Numbered from the stretch's first letter, positions 1 through 5,750 are shown. The stretch: 8,361 nucleotides of DNA from Alistipes sp. (GCA_017391665.1 JAFOXS010000099.1:1-8361); one strand, 5' to 3'. Made by a program: numbers and translations. Notes: a model not told the origin generated them from the letters alone.

Positions 1-2
1 AA

Positions 3-197
3 AGCTATATGCCGATGGTGGCAGGACATATCAAGCACGCAAAACCTCATCTGCAGACTTTGGGCTTGGTCCTTTACTGTGTGCAGGCCCTGGAAAAAGC
101 CGTGGATTCCTTTGACTTCACGCAAAATAGCGAACCTTTTTCCCACCGCTTAAGCTGGTGGCTGCGGCAGGCAGTTGCGGAGTATATTGTCAGATAA
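3..197 (+). CDS. Sigma-70 region 2-like protein, C-terminal end (5' partial)
   Basis: The frame is open from the window edge, so the true start lies outside; a methionine at position 9 is available but probably internal. The residues ALEKAVDSFDF followed by SWWLRQAV align with the core-binding and -10 recognition part of sigma-70 region 2 (family pattern: GLMKAVDKF...TWWIRQA). The match is nearly gap-free, with one extra residue in the loop. The protein stops about six residues after the WWLRQA motif, so regions 3 and 4, which normally contact the -35 element, are absent. The bases after the stop lead straight into a promoter for the next gene and show no continuation in another frame. It may be a short sigma-like regulator or a decayed sigma factor. 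It belongs to the left, Gram-positive-looking piece. The region 2 assignment is by motif only. Confidence 0.6.
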   Translation, partial: SYMPMVAGHIKHAKPHLQTLGLVLYCVQALEKAVDSFDFTQNSEPFSHRLSWWLRQAVAEYIVR

Positions 198-233
198 AGC
201 GTCTTGGATATTACAGGAACGGTCAGTTTTTTG

Positions 234-262
234 TTGCTTTTTGGCAGATGCTGTTGTAGAAT
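234..262 (+). promoter_or_regulatory. Candidate sigma-70 promoter for the 68-residue gene
   Basis: TTGCTT at 234-239 and TAGAAT at 257-262 are separated by exactly 17 bases, a good housekeeping-type promoter. It lies 30 bases before the start codon at 293. This promoter style fits a Gram-positive genome and differs from the TAnnTTTG boxes seen in the right part of the window. Confidence 0.5.
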
Positions 263-292
263 AACAAAAGTATCAAAAAGGAGCGAAACGCT

Positions 293-499
293 ATGTTCGA
301 TCAGGATTACAGTAAGAAAGTTTGGATCATCAGTATCATTATGGCTGTCGGTGCCATTGCCATGGACATTGGCCTGTTGCTGGGTGAAGACGGCATTATG
401 AAGGACACTGTTTGGATGACCCTGCCTTTGACGGTTTACATTCTTTACAAGTGCATTCAGGGCCTGAAAAAGAAGATCGACGAAGAAAAGAACGGATAA
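293..499 (+). CDS. Small two-helix membrane protein of unknown function
   Basis: A 68-residue protein that I do not recognise as a named family. Two hydrophobic stretches are visible: about residues 10-30 (VWIISIIMAVGAIAMDIGLL) and about 41-53 (VWMTLPLTVYILY). They are separated by a short acidic loop (GEDG). The tail is strongly charged (KGLKKK-type lysines, then DEEKNG), which suggests a small inner-membrane protein with a cytoplasmic C-terminus. The start is supported by AAGGAG at 278-283, nine bases before the ATG, and by the candidate promoter just upstream. An overlapping frame starting at 204 is rejected because it lacks a ribosome site and has shadow-like composition. A perfect hairpin terminator follows nine bases after the stop codon. 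Function unknown. Confidence 0.75.
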   Translation: MFDQDYSKKVWIISIIMAVGAIAMDIGLLLGEDGIMKDTVWMTLPLTVYILYKCIQGLKKKIDEEKNG

Positions 500-507
500 T
501 ATGTCAT

Positions 508-538
508 AACCCCGGAGCCTGTACTCCGGGGTTATTTT
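508..538 (+). terminator. Intrinsic terminator or attenuator before the PfkB-type gene
   Basis: A perfect 10-bp stem, AACCCCGGAG (508-517) against CTCCGGGGTT (524-533), encloses a six-base loop and is followed by ATTTT. It ends the 68-residue gene. Only about six bases separate it from the next gene's GGAGG ribosome site, so it could also act as an attenuator for that gene. Confidence 0.85.
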
Positions 539-555
539 GCAGACGGAGGAAACCT

Positions 556-580
556 ATGATCTATACAGTGACCCTCAACC
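556..580 (+). CDS. PfkB-family sugar-phosphate kinase (1-phosphofructokinase-like), N-terminus only
   Basis: A clean GGAGG at 545-549 sits seven bases before the ATG. The first nine residues, MIYTVTLNP, are the typical opening of the 1-phosphofructokinase / tagatose-6-phosphate kinase branch of the PfkB (ribokinase) family, which phosphorylates sugar phosphates in the cytoplasm. After the proline the sequence runs into the adapter motif at 581-592. The rest of the frame, open to 690, is antisense of the neighbouring GH2 gene and is not kinase. The expected next residues (usually A-[IL]-D) are missing. The gene is therefore truncated by the artificial join, not by biology. The specific substrate cannot be told from nine residues; fruK is a guess, so no symbol is given. 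Confidence 0.6.
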
Positions 581-592
581 CTCTTCCGATCT
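581..592. other. Residual Illumina adapter sequence at a chimeric join
   Basis: The 12 bases CTCTTCCGATCT are identical to the 3' end shared by the two standard Illumina TruSeq adapters. Both flanking genes lose sense exactly here: the PfkB-type gene on the left and the GH2 gene on the right. Flanking regulatory style also changes, from Gram-positive to Bacteroidetes. The base at 580 is C where the adapter has G, so only 12 bases match. Confidence 0.9.
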
Positions 593-2028
593 ATGTCGGC
601 CTTCCAGTTGATACCGTCGAAGTTAAGGAACAGACGCTCGCGCTTGAAGCCCTCGGGTACTGTAAACTCATTGCGATACCAGAAGTTTGAGTTGAAGAAC
701 GACTCCGAAATCTGGAAGATGTTGTCAGCATAGTTGGGGTTGGGCACGGCGCCGGCATTCTTGTAGCTCGTAAGAACGGTGCCTGGTACGGTGGCTACGA
801 TCCAATCCTCGTCATTAAAGTCGGCTGCAGCAATAGCCTCACCCGTAGCCTCAACCTCCGATGAGCGCTGTACGCGCCAAGCACCACCCGTAAGTGCATA
901 TTTCTTACCTTCTGCTGCGGGCTGAGCCTTGGGCTGGGGCACAAGTCCACCACGGCCCATTACGGCAACTTCAGAGAGCATATAATCTATGCCATTTGCA
1001 GCCTGCTGCATCACGATGCGAACGTAGCGAGCCTTGCCCTTGCAGGCAATCTCGTCGGTGAGGTTGTCGCCCTCGGCAAGAGCTGCAATATCCTTCCACT
1101 GCTTTCCGTCGTCCGAGGTTTGAATCTTACCCGCAGATGCTTTATGAATCCAATTAAGAATAATCTTATCAAATGAAGAGCGGCTGCCCAGATCGACCAT
1201 GATCCACTCCTCGCCAGCCGATGAACTCATCCACGCACTGCCGAAGTGCTTCGAAGCGAGCATCTCGATCTGCTCGCTGGCGTGGAAGAAATCAACTGCC
1301 GTAAACGACCACTCCACGGCACCTGCCATTGTCATCTGCAGACGATAGGTCGAGTAGTTGCCGGCATTTGCAATGGTCATGCTCTCCTCAAGGTTGCGTG
1401 TATTGTACGCTATGCGCTCGGTCTGCTTATTGGGGTCGGTCTGGATGACGTGACGACCTTCGGTGCCGGGCAGGCCTTTGCCCTGGAGCGAAGAGAGCTC
1501 CACCCACTGCTTGCCATCCTTTGAACCGAGCAGGGTGATTGTGTAACCCTTGCCCGCGAGTTTGTTGTCGTATGCTACCGTACCCGAGAATGAGATTCGG
1601 TCGGCCTTCTCTGCCCAGTTGTGCAGTGCATACTCCATATATACATCTTCGCCTTTGAGCGTATTCTTCGAGTAGGGACCTCCGTCGATGGTCCACTCCC
1701 TCTCGCGCAGACGAGGAGTGCCGTCGTGTGTTGAGAATGTCATGTAGGCGGGCTCGTCGGCCGTAATGATGCCGTCGGTTACGAGCTGTGCCGTAAGGTT
1801 ATAGTCGTAACTTGACGAGTGGTACGCCGCACGATTAAGTGCAATGTTGCGATACTCATTGCTGGGAATAAGCTCGGGTGAGGGGTCCTCCTCTGGTGAG
1901 CCGGGGTAGAGTCCTATGCCGCGAGTGTAGTAGTCGGAGCGGATGTATGACTCGGGGTCAACGCCGCCGCATCCGGTCATCAGCGCCATGAGCGATAGGA
2001 GCAGTGTCGTAGTGAGTAGCTTTTTCAT
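593..2028 (-). CDS. Discoidin-domain lipoprotein with GH2 module (3' truncated at the join)
   Basis: About 479 genuine residues are present. A lipoprotein signal peptide ends at MTGC (Cys20), so the protein is probably tethered in the cell envelope. Residues ~60-250 look like a first carbohydrate-binding F5/8 type C (discoidin) domain (NIALNRAAY, then SKDGKQWVEL and a late beta stretch). Residues ~255-360 form a second (WIMVDLGS, TSDDGKQWKDI, ARYVRIV). From ~375 a GH2 N-terminal sugar-binding domain begins, with WIVATVPGTVLTSYKNAG and NFWYRNEF. That pattern is typical of exo-beta-glucosaminidase and endo-beta-mannosidase relatives. The catalytic TIM barrel is missing because the adapter join cuts the gene at FDGINWKAD; the 19 residues that follow on this strand (to a stop at 532) are artificial. 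A role in host or plant glycan breakdown is inferred. Exact substrate cannot be told. Confidence 0.85.
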
Positions 2029-2058
2029 ATTATAGAGATTTTATTGTCGCTAATTATA

Positions 2059-2066
2059 CAAATATA
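2059..2066 (-). promoter_or_regulatory. Bacteroidetes -7 box for the GH2 lipoprotein gene
   Basis: On the minus strand this reads TATATTTG, an exact TAnnTTTG box. It would start transcription about 27 bases before the lipoprotein ATG. No good TTTG -33 box lies 19-21 bases further upstream. Confidence 0.5.
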
Positions 2067-2075
2067 CGAAGAATA

Positions 2076-2088
2076 TTCAAACTTTGAA
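2076..2088. repeat. Perfect 13-base palindrome, possible operator
   Basis: TTCAAACTTTGAA is a 6-bp inverted repeat around one central base. It sits where the -33 region of the GH2 lipoprotein promoter would be, ten bases upstream of its -7 box. An operator role is inference; AT-rich palindromes of this size also arise by chance. Confidence 0.3.
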
Positions 2089-2179
2089 GTACTGAGTCTG
2101 TAAAAATGACGTGCAGGGTGCCGCGTCTGGGTTATTAGGTGGACAGTGTTGGACAAAGAGTTGAGTTGCGTGCCACCGA

Positions 2180-2211
2180 TTTGCAAAACTCGGAAGAAAT
2201 CGTTAATTTTG
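2180..2211 (+). promoter_or_regulatory. Bacteroidetes-type promoter for the NifX-like/superoxide reductase pair
   Basis: TTTG at 2180-2183 and TAATTTTG at 2204-2211 are 20 bases apart, matching the Bacteroides sigma-ABfr consensus TTTG-N19-21-TAnnTTTG. The predicted transcript starts roughly 24 bases before the ATG at 2239. This is the best promoter in the window. Confidence 0.7.
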
Positions 2212-2238
2212 CTTTACTGAAAACTAAAATTTTAAGAT

Positions 2239-2604
2239 ATGAAAGTAGCTGTTCCAACACGTGACGGTCGCGTGGATGACCACTTCGGTCATTGCGACCA
2301 CTATACGATTTATACCATTGAAAATAAACAGATTCTCTCGCGTGAGGATCTCCCTTCGCCGCAGGGTTGCGGTTGCAAGTCGGGCATAGCTGCCGACCTG
2401 CAGCAGATGGGTGTTGAGGTGATGCTGGCAGGTAATATGGGTCCTGGTGCTCTGAATAAGTTGCAGGCTCATGGTATTAAAGTTGTAAGAGGTTGCATGG
2501 GCGACATCGAGGCCGTTGTCAGTGGTTACCTTGCGGGATTCATCCTTGACTCGGGCGTAGGCTGTGCAGGCCATGGCTCGGATCACCAGTGCGGCGGCCA
2601 TTAA
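2239..2604 (+). CDS. NifX/NifB C-terminal-like iron-molybdenum cofactor-binding family protein
   Basis: A 121-residue protein of the dinitrogenase iron-molybdenum cofactor biosynthesis family (RNase H-like fold; NifX, NafY, MTH1175 relatives). It opens with MKVAVPTRDGRVDDHFGH, the usual family start. It continues with PQGCGCKSGIAADL and LAGNMGPGALNKLQAHGIKVV, which match the conserved core. Metal-ligand candidates are plentiful: His15, His18, Cys19, Cys44, Cys46, Cys86 and a C-terminal tail with Cys109, His112, His116, Cys118 and His121. No nitrogenase genes are nearby, so a nitrogen-fixation role is unlikely. Stand-alone members are thought to carry or store iron-sulfur or other metal clusters. 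It has its own strong promoter and sits 46 bases before a superoxide reductase, suggesting co-transcription and a joint role in iron handling under oxygen stress. Confidence 0.85.
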   Translation: MKVAVPTRDGRVDDHFGHCDHYTIYTIENKQILSREDLPSPQGCGCKSGIAADLQQMGVEVMLAGNMGPGALNKLQAHGIKVVRGCMGDIEAVVSGYLAGFILDSGVGCAGHGSDHQCGGH

Positions 2605-2650
2605 TCGAGTGTATGTTGCCCATAAGAAACATTTAAAACAAGTAGTATTT

Positions 2651-3025
2651 ATGGCAACAAAATTTTACAAGTGCCGCCACTGTGGCAATGTGGTCGAGAA
2701 GGTGGTAGATTCGGGCATTAAGGTGGTGTGCTGTGGTGAGGAGATGCAGGAGTTGATCCCCAATACGACAGATGCCAGCGGCGAGAAGCATGTGCCCGTG
2801 GTCAAGAATCTGGGCAATGGAAAGCTCAAGGTCGAGGTGGGTAGCGTTGCGCACCCCATGACCGAGGAGCATCACATCGTATTTATCTACGTCGAGACCG
2901 AGCGAGGAGGCATCCGTGTCAATCTGAAGGATAAACCCGAGGCAGAGGTATGCGTCTGCAACGAGAAGGTCGTGGCCGTGTATGAGTATTGCAATCTGCA
3001 CGGGTTGTGGAAAGCCTCGCTTTAG
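2651..3025 (+). CDS. dfx: Two-iron superoxide reductase (desulfoferrodoxin)
   Basis: A 124-residue cytoplasmic enzyme that reduces superoxide to hydrogen peroxide without making oxygen, typical of anaerobes. The N-terminal desulforedoxin domain keeps all four cysteines of the rubredoxin-like centre I (Cys8, Cys11, Cys27, Cys28), so this is the 2Fe class. The C-terminal neelaredoxin domain holds the active-site centre II ligands His47, His68, His74, Cys114 and His117. It also has the Glu45-Lys46-His47 (EKH) motif, whose lysine steers superoxide to the iron. The length is the normal one for the class. The start is the ATG at 2651; an upstream in-frame ATG at 2564 lies inside the preceding gene and is rejected. 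The gene is likely co-transcribed with the NifX-like gene and ends at the hairpin at 3058-3094. Its electron donor (usually rubredoxin) is not in the window. Confidence 0.95.
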   Translation: MATKFYKCRHCGNVVEKVVDSGIKVVCCGEEMQELIPNTTDASGEKHVPVVKNLGNGKLKVEVGSVAHPMTEEHHIVFIYVETERGGIRVNLKDKPEAEVCVCNEKVVAVYEYCNLHGLWKASL

Positions 3026-3057
3026 CAATGTGAGCAAATAAGGATTATGGATTACAA

Positions 3058-3094
3058 TAAAGGCAGTCAAACTCATCTGTTTTGGCTGCCTTTA
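3058..3094 (+). terminator. Hairpin terminator after superoxide reductase
   Basis: A 14-bp stem pairs 3058-3071 (TAAAGGCAGTCAAA) with 3081-3094 (TTTGGCTGCCTTTA), with one wobble pair and a nine-base loop. The 3' arm itself ends in TTTA, with no long T run after it. It is close to symmetrical and could end transcripts from either side. Confidence 0.7.
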
Positions 3095-3118
3095 TGATCA
3101 TATTTCCGAAAAAAGCAT

Positions 3119-3126
3119 TAAATTTG
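3119..3126 (+). promoter_or_regulatory. Possible -7 box just before the patatin gene
   Basis: TAAATTTG matches TAnnTTTG exactly, but lies only seven bases before the ATG at 3134 and has no TTTG partner upstream. If real it would give an almost leaderless message. Confidence 0.3.
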
Positions 3127-3133
3127 TGAACAA

Positions 3134-4003
3134 ATGATTCTCAATCAAGTGGCAAAATCGGTGGTGCATATTACGGATAAATCGGGTCTTATACTTGAGG
3201 GTGGCGGCATGCGTGGCGTGTTTACATGCGGCGTGCTGGATTATTTCATGGATAATGATATACGCTTTGCGTACACTGTGGGCGTAAGTGCCGGTGCCTG
3301 TAACGGACTATCATATATGTCGCGTCAGCGGGGTAGAGGCAAATTCAGCAATATTGACCTGCTTGAAAAGTATCGCTACATAGGTTTCAAGCAGCTGCTG
3401 CTCAAGGGCAATATCATGGATTTCGATCTGCTGTTTCATGAATTTCCTGAAAAGATTATCCCCTATCATTACGATGTCTATGCCGAGTGCAAGGAGCGTT
3501 TTGAGATGGTCACAACATCGTGCCTCACGGGCCGAGCCTGCTACTTCGAGGAGAAACACGATCCAAAGCGCATTATAGATATAGTCAAGGCGTCGAGCAG
3601 TCTGCCTTATGTCTCTCGCATAGCCTATGTCGATGGCGAGCCGATGCTTGACGGAGGTATTGGTGACTCGATTCCGCTGGAGCATGCCCGAACACTTGGT
3701 TATGATAATAATGTGGTGGTGCTGACACGAAACAAGGGCTATCGCAAACCCGATAAGCCATCTTTTGTGCCGCCCTTTGCATACGGAAAATATCCCGCTA
3801 TGCGTGAGGCTATACGTCAGCGTAATATGTTGTACAATCGACAGATATCGCTTGTCGAGGAGCTCGAGGCGAGGGGTGAACTGGTCGTAATCCGTCCCGA
3901 GCGGCCTATTCAGGTGGATCGCATGGAGCGCGATACGCGCAAGCTGCTCGACCTCTATGAAGAGGGGTATGCCTCGGCAGCGAAAATAGAGTATAAGAAA
4001 TAG
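3134..4003 (+). CDS. Patatin-like phospholipase family protein (YjjU-like)
   Basis: A 289-residue patatin-family lipid acyl hydrolase with a Ser-Asp catalytic dyad. The oxyanion-hole loop GGGMRG is at residues 23-28. The nucleophile elbow G-V-S-A-G puts the catalytic serine at residue 52. The DGG motif (residues 173-175, in MLDGGIGDSIP) supplies the catalytic aspartate, so all active-site elements are intact. There is no signal peptide or clear membrane helix, so the protein is probably cytoplasmic or loosely membrane-bound, as for the bacterial group annotated YjjU. The lipid substrate is unknown. The gene stands alone: a terminator hairpin precedes it and another begins at its own stop codon, whose bases form part of the stem. 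The ATG at 3134 gives only about 18 residues before the first core strand, a normal length for the family. Confidence 0.9.
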   Translation: MILNQVAKSVVHITDKSGLILEGGGMRGVFTCGVLDYFMDNDIRFAYTVGVSAGACNGLSYMSRQRGRGKFSNIDLLEKYRYIGFKQLLLKGNIMDFDLLFHEFPEKIIPYHYDVYAECKERFEMVTTSCLTGRACYFEEKHDPKRIIDIVKASSSLPYVSRIAYVDGEPMLDGGIGDSIPLEHARTLGYDNNVVVLTRNKGYRKPDKPSFVPPFAYGKYPAMREAIRQRNMLYNRQISLVEELEARGELVVIRPERPIQVDRMERDTRKLLDLYEEGYASAAKIEYKK

Positions 4004-4034
4004 GTTGCCTTCGGTGGTGGCCTATTATTTTTTT
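4001..4034 (+). terminator. Intrinsic terminator overlapping the patatin stop codon
   Basis: The stem TAGGTTGCC (4001-4009) pairs with GGTGGCCTA (4016-4024) through nine pairs, three of them wobble. A TTATTTTTTTT run follows. The TAG stop codon forms the base of the 5' arm. Confidence 0.7.
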
Positions 4035-4043
4035 GTCTGTTGA

Positions 4044-4075
4044 CTTGCGATTCTGCGATATTATAGTTTACTTTG
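4044..4075 (+). promoter_or_regulatory. Candidate Bacteroidetes promoter for the DUF362 gene
   Basis: CTTG at 4044-4047 and TTACTTTG at 4068-4075 are 20 bases apart. Each box deviates from TTTG/TAnnTTTG by one position. Transcription would start about 20 bases before the ATG at 4098, the same geometry as the promoter at 2180-2211. Confidence 0.5.
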
Positions 4076-4097
4076 TAATATCATAAAACAGATAACC

Positions 4098-5225
4098 ATG
4101 CAGAAATCAAAAGTATTTTTTACCGACTTCCGTACGAAGGCCCACGGAGACGGTCTTCCGACAAAGCTTCGCAAACTGATTCTTAAAGCAGGTCTTGCAG
4201 ATATTGATATGGATGGTAAGTTCGTTGCCATCAAGATGCACTTCGGTGAGCTGGGTAATATCTCTTACCTGCGTCCTAACTATGCTCGTGCGGTGGTTGA
4301 AGCCGTAAAGTCGTTGGGAGGTAAGCCTTTCCTTACCGATTGTAATACGATGTATCCGGGTAGCCGTAAAAATGCTATTGAGCACCTCTATTGCGCGTGG
4401 GAGAATGGATTTACTCCCCTGACTGTTGGTTGCCCTATTATTATTGGTGATGGTCTGAAGGGTACCGACGATGTGGATGTTCCCGTAGTGGGCGGTGAGT
4501 ATGTCAAGAGTGCAAAGATCGGTCGCGCCGTAATGGATGCCGATATCTTCATCAGCCTTAACCACTTCAAGGGCCATGAGATGACAGGTTTTGGCGGTGC
4601 GATCAAGAATATCGGTATGGGTTGCGGATCGCGTGCGGGTAAGACCGACCAGCATAGCGGTGGCCAGCCTCGCATCAGCGAGAAGCGTTGTCGTGGTTGT
4701 ATGAAGTGTCTTGCACAGTGCGCTAACAACGGACTTTATTTCGATGCCGATACCCGCAAGATGAAGGTTAACACCGACAACTGCGTAGGTTGTGGCCGTT
4801 GTCTGGGTGCTTGTAACTTTGATGCCATCTCGTTTGAGAATGAGCAGGCTCCCGAGCTCCTGAACCGTCGTATGGCCGAGTATGCAAAGGCTGTGGTGGA
4901 TGGTCGTCCTAACTTCCATATCTCGCTGGTGCTGGATATCTCGCCCAACTGCGACTGCCACGCCGAGAATGATGCTCCTATCCTGCCCAATATCGGTATG
5001 TTTGCGTCTGCAGATCCTCTGGCTCTGGATCAGGCTTGTGTGGATGCTTGTCTGGCGGCTACACCTATGCCCGGCAGCCAGCTCTATGATCATATGCACT
5101 CGCCCGACTTCCACGATCATCACGACCACTTCAAGAACTCTACACCCGAATCGGAGTGGCGTTCATGCCTGGAGCATGCCGAGAAGATCGGTTTGGGTAC
5201 ACGCCAATATGAGTTGATAAAATAA
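4098..5225 (+). CDS. DUF362 family protein with two [4Fe-4S] ferredoxin motifs
   Basis: A 375-residue protein of the DUF362 family with an inserted dicluster ferredoxin. The DUF362 core is recognisable in KMHFGELGNISYLRP, the stretch around TDCNTMYPGSR, and HFKGHEMTGFGGAIKNIGMG (family Lys/His/Gly pattern, residues ~46-175). Cluster motifs are Cys198-x2-Cys201-x2-Cys204-x3-Cys208 and Cys229-x2-Cys232-x2-Cys235-x3-Cys239; both are complete and would bind two [4Fe-4S] clusters for electron transfer. A further CDC (285, 287) and a histidine- and aspartate-rich stretch at 331-344 may bind metal. No signal peptide is visible, so the protein is probably cytoplasmic. Its reaction is not established, so no function beyond redox/Fe-S protein is offered. 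It appears to be a single-gene unit, with a candidate promoter at 4044-4075 and a strong terminator at 5252-5281. Confidence 0.9.
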   Translation: MQKSKVFFTDFRTKAHGDGLPTKLRKLILKAGLADIDMDGKFVAIKMHFGELGNISYLRPNYARAVVEAVKSLGGKPFLTDCNTMYPGSRKNAIEHLYCAWENGFTPLTVGCPIIIGDGLKGTDDVDVPVVGGEYVKSAKIGRAVMDADIFISLNHFKGHEMTGFGGAIKNIGMGCGSRAGKTDQHSGGQPRISEKRCRGCMKCLAQCANNGLYFDADTRKMKVNTDNCVGCGRCLGACNFDAISFENEQAPELLNRRMAEYAKAVVDGRPNFHISLVLDISPNCDCHAENDAPILPNIGMFASADPLALDQACVDACLAATPMPGSQLYDHMHSPDFHDHHDHFKNSTPESEWRSCLEHAEKIGLGTRQYELIK

Positions 5226-5251
5226 GCAATTTATTGCGTAATTTTATAGAG

Positions 5252-5281
5252 GTGCTGTCCTTTGGGATGGCACTTTTTTTT
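5252..5281 (+). terminator. Intrinsic terminator after the DUF362 gene
   Basis: GTGCTGTCC (5252-5260) pairs with GGATGGCAC (5265-5273), nine pairs with two wobbles and a TTTG loop. Eight T residues follow directly. This is the most classical terminator in the right-hand piece. Confidence 0.85.
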
Positions 5282-5327
5282 GTTTGTGACAGCTTGTGAA
5301 AATCTGATTTTGGAGGGTGAAATTTGT

Positions 5328-5335
5328 TATATTTG
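5328..5335 (+). promoter_or_regulatory. Isolated TATATTTG box, possible distal promoter
   Basis: An exact TAnnTTTG box with only a weak TCTG 21 bases upstream. No gene begins within 450 bases, so it would give a very long leader for the UpxY-like gene or is a chance match in AT-rich DNA. Confidence 0.2.
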
Positions 5336-5567
5336 GGATTGAAATAGTTTTGTTTGATGTGGAAAAATAGGATAATATTGGTCGATATAGGTTGTAAGTA
5401 ATAAAGGATAAAAGTAAGCTTTTTGACTTGCTCTCGTGTGTGTGGTGACAAGAAAAATGCTGCATCATTGATGGACGATAAACAAATATTTATCCGATAT
5501 GTACTTTTAAGGCTTTAAATGAGTGAAATTTACGGGAGAATAATGTCGTTTTTTAGGTATTTTTTAT

Positions 5568-5575
5568 TATATTTG
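5568..5575 (+). promoter_or_regulatory. Candidate -7 box of the polysaccharide operon promoter
   Basis: TATATTTG is an exact TAnnTTTG match, though no clear TTTG -33 box lies 19-21 bases upstream. Transcription would start near 5579 and make a leader of about 225 nt before the UpxY-like gene. Weak -33 boxes are common in promoters needing extra control. Confidence 0.5.
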
Positions 5576-5580
5576 TGACG

Positions 5581-5601
5581 ATATGGGTGTTTTGCCCATG
5601 T
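5581..5601 (+). promoter_or_regulatory. Hairpin at the 5' end of the predicted operon leader
   Basis: ATATGGGT (5581-5588) pairs with GCCCATGT (5594-5601) through eight pairs, two of them wobble, around a GTTTT loop. It starts within a few bases of the predicted transcription start. It has no T run behind it, so it is not a simple terminator. It could be a loading signal for the antiterminator encoded just downstream, as described for LoaP/UpxY-type systems; that role is inference. Confidence 0.4.
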
Positions 5602-5710
5602 GTAAAATTGCTGATTTGTACACTCTGCGTAGCAGATGGCGGTAATTAATTTGTCGAAAAATTCGGCGGACATAGGTGTGAAGATGTTGAAATTCAGATC
5701 TTTGCACTGC

Positions 5711-5750
5711 GAGAATGGATGTTTCTCCCCGACGCGGATCACTGTTGGGG
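5711..5750 (+). promoter_or_regulatory. Two adjacent hairpins in the operon leader
   Basis: GAGAA (5711-5715) pairs with TTCTC (5723-5727). CCCCGAC (5727-5733) pairs with GTTGGGG (5744-5750), seven pairs with one wobble. The two stems share only base 5727 and could stack. No T run follows, so a pause or protein-binding structure is more likely than termination. Confidence 0.35.

Noticed and set aside
204..401. Plus-strand frame of 65 codons overlapping the small membrane protein
   Set aside because: It has no ribosome site, overlaps the well-supported gene at 293-499 in another frame, and its Cys/Arg/Ser-rich composition is that of a shadow.
556..620. Natural recombination or horizontal transfer as the cause of the composition change
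   Set aside because: The exact 12-base adapter match at the breakpoint and truncation of both genes at that point make a laboratory or assembly artefact far more likely.
1246..1524. Plus-strand frame of 92 codons
   Set aside because: It is antisense to the discoidin part of the lipoprotein gene, with no homology I recognise and no ribosome site.
4107..5129. 340-codon minus-strand frame
   Set aside because: It is entirely antisense to the DUF362 gene, is rich in Thr, Ile and His as expected of an antisense frame, and contains no recognisable domain.
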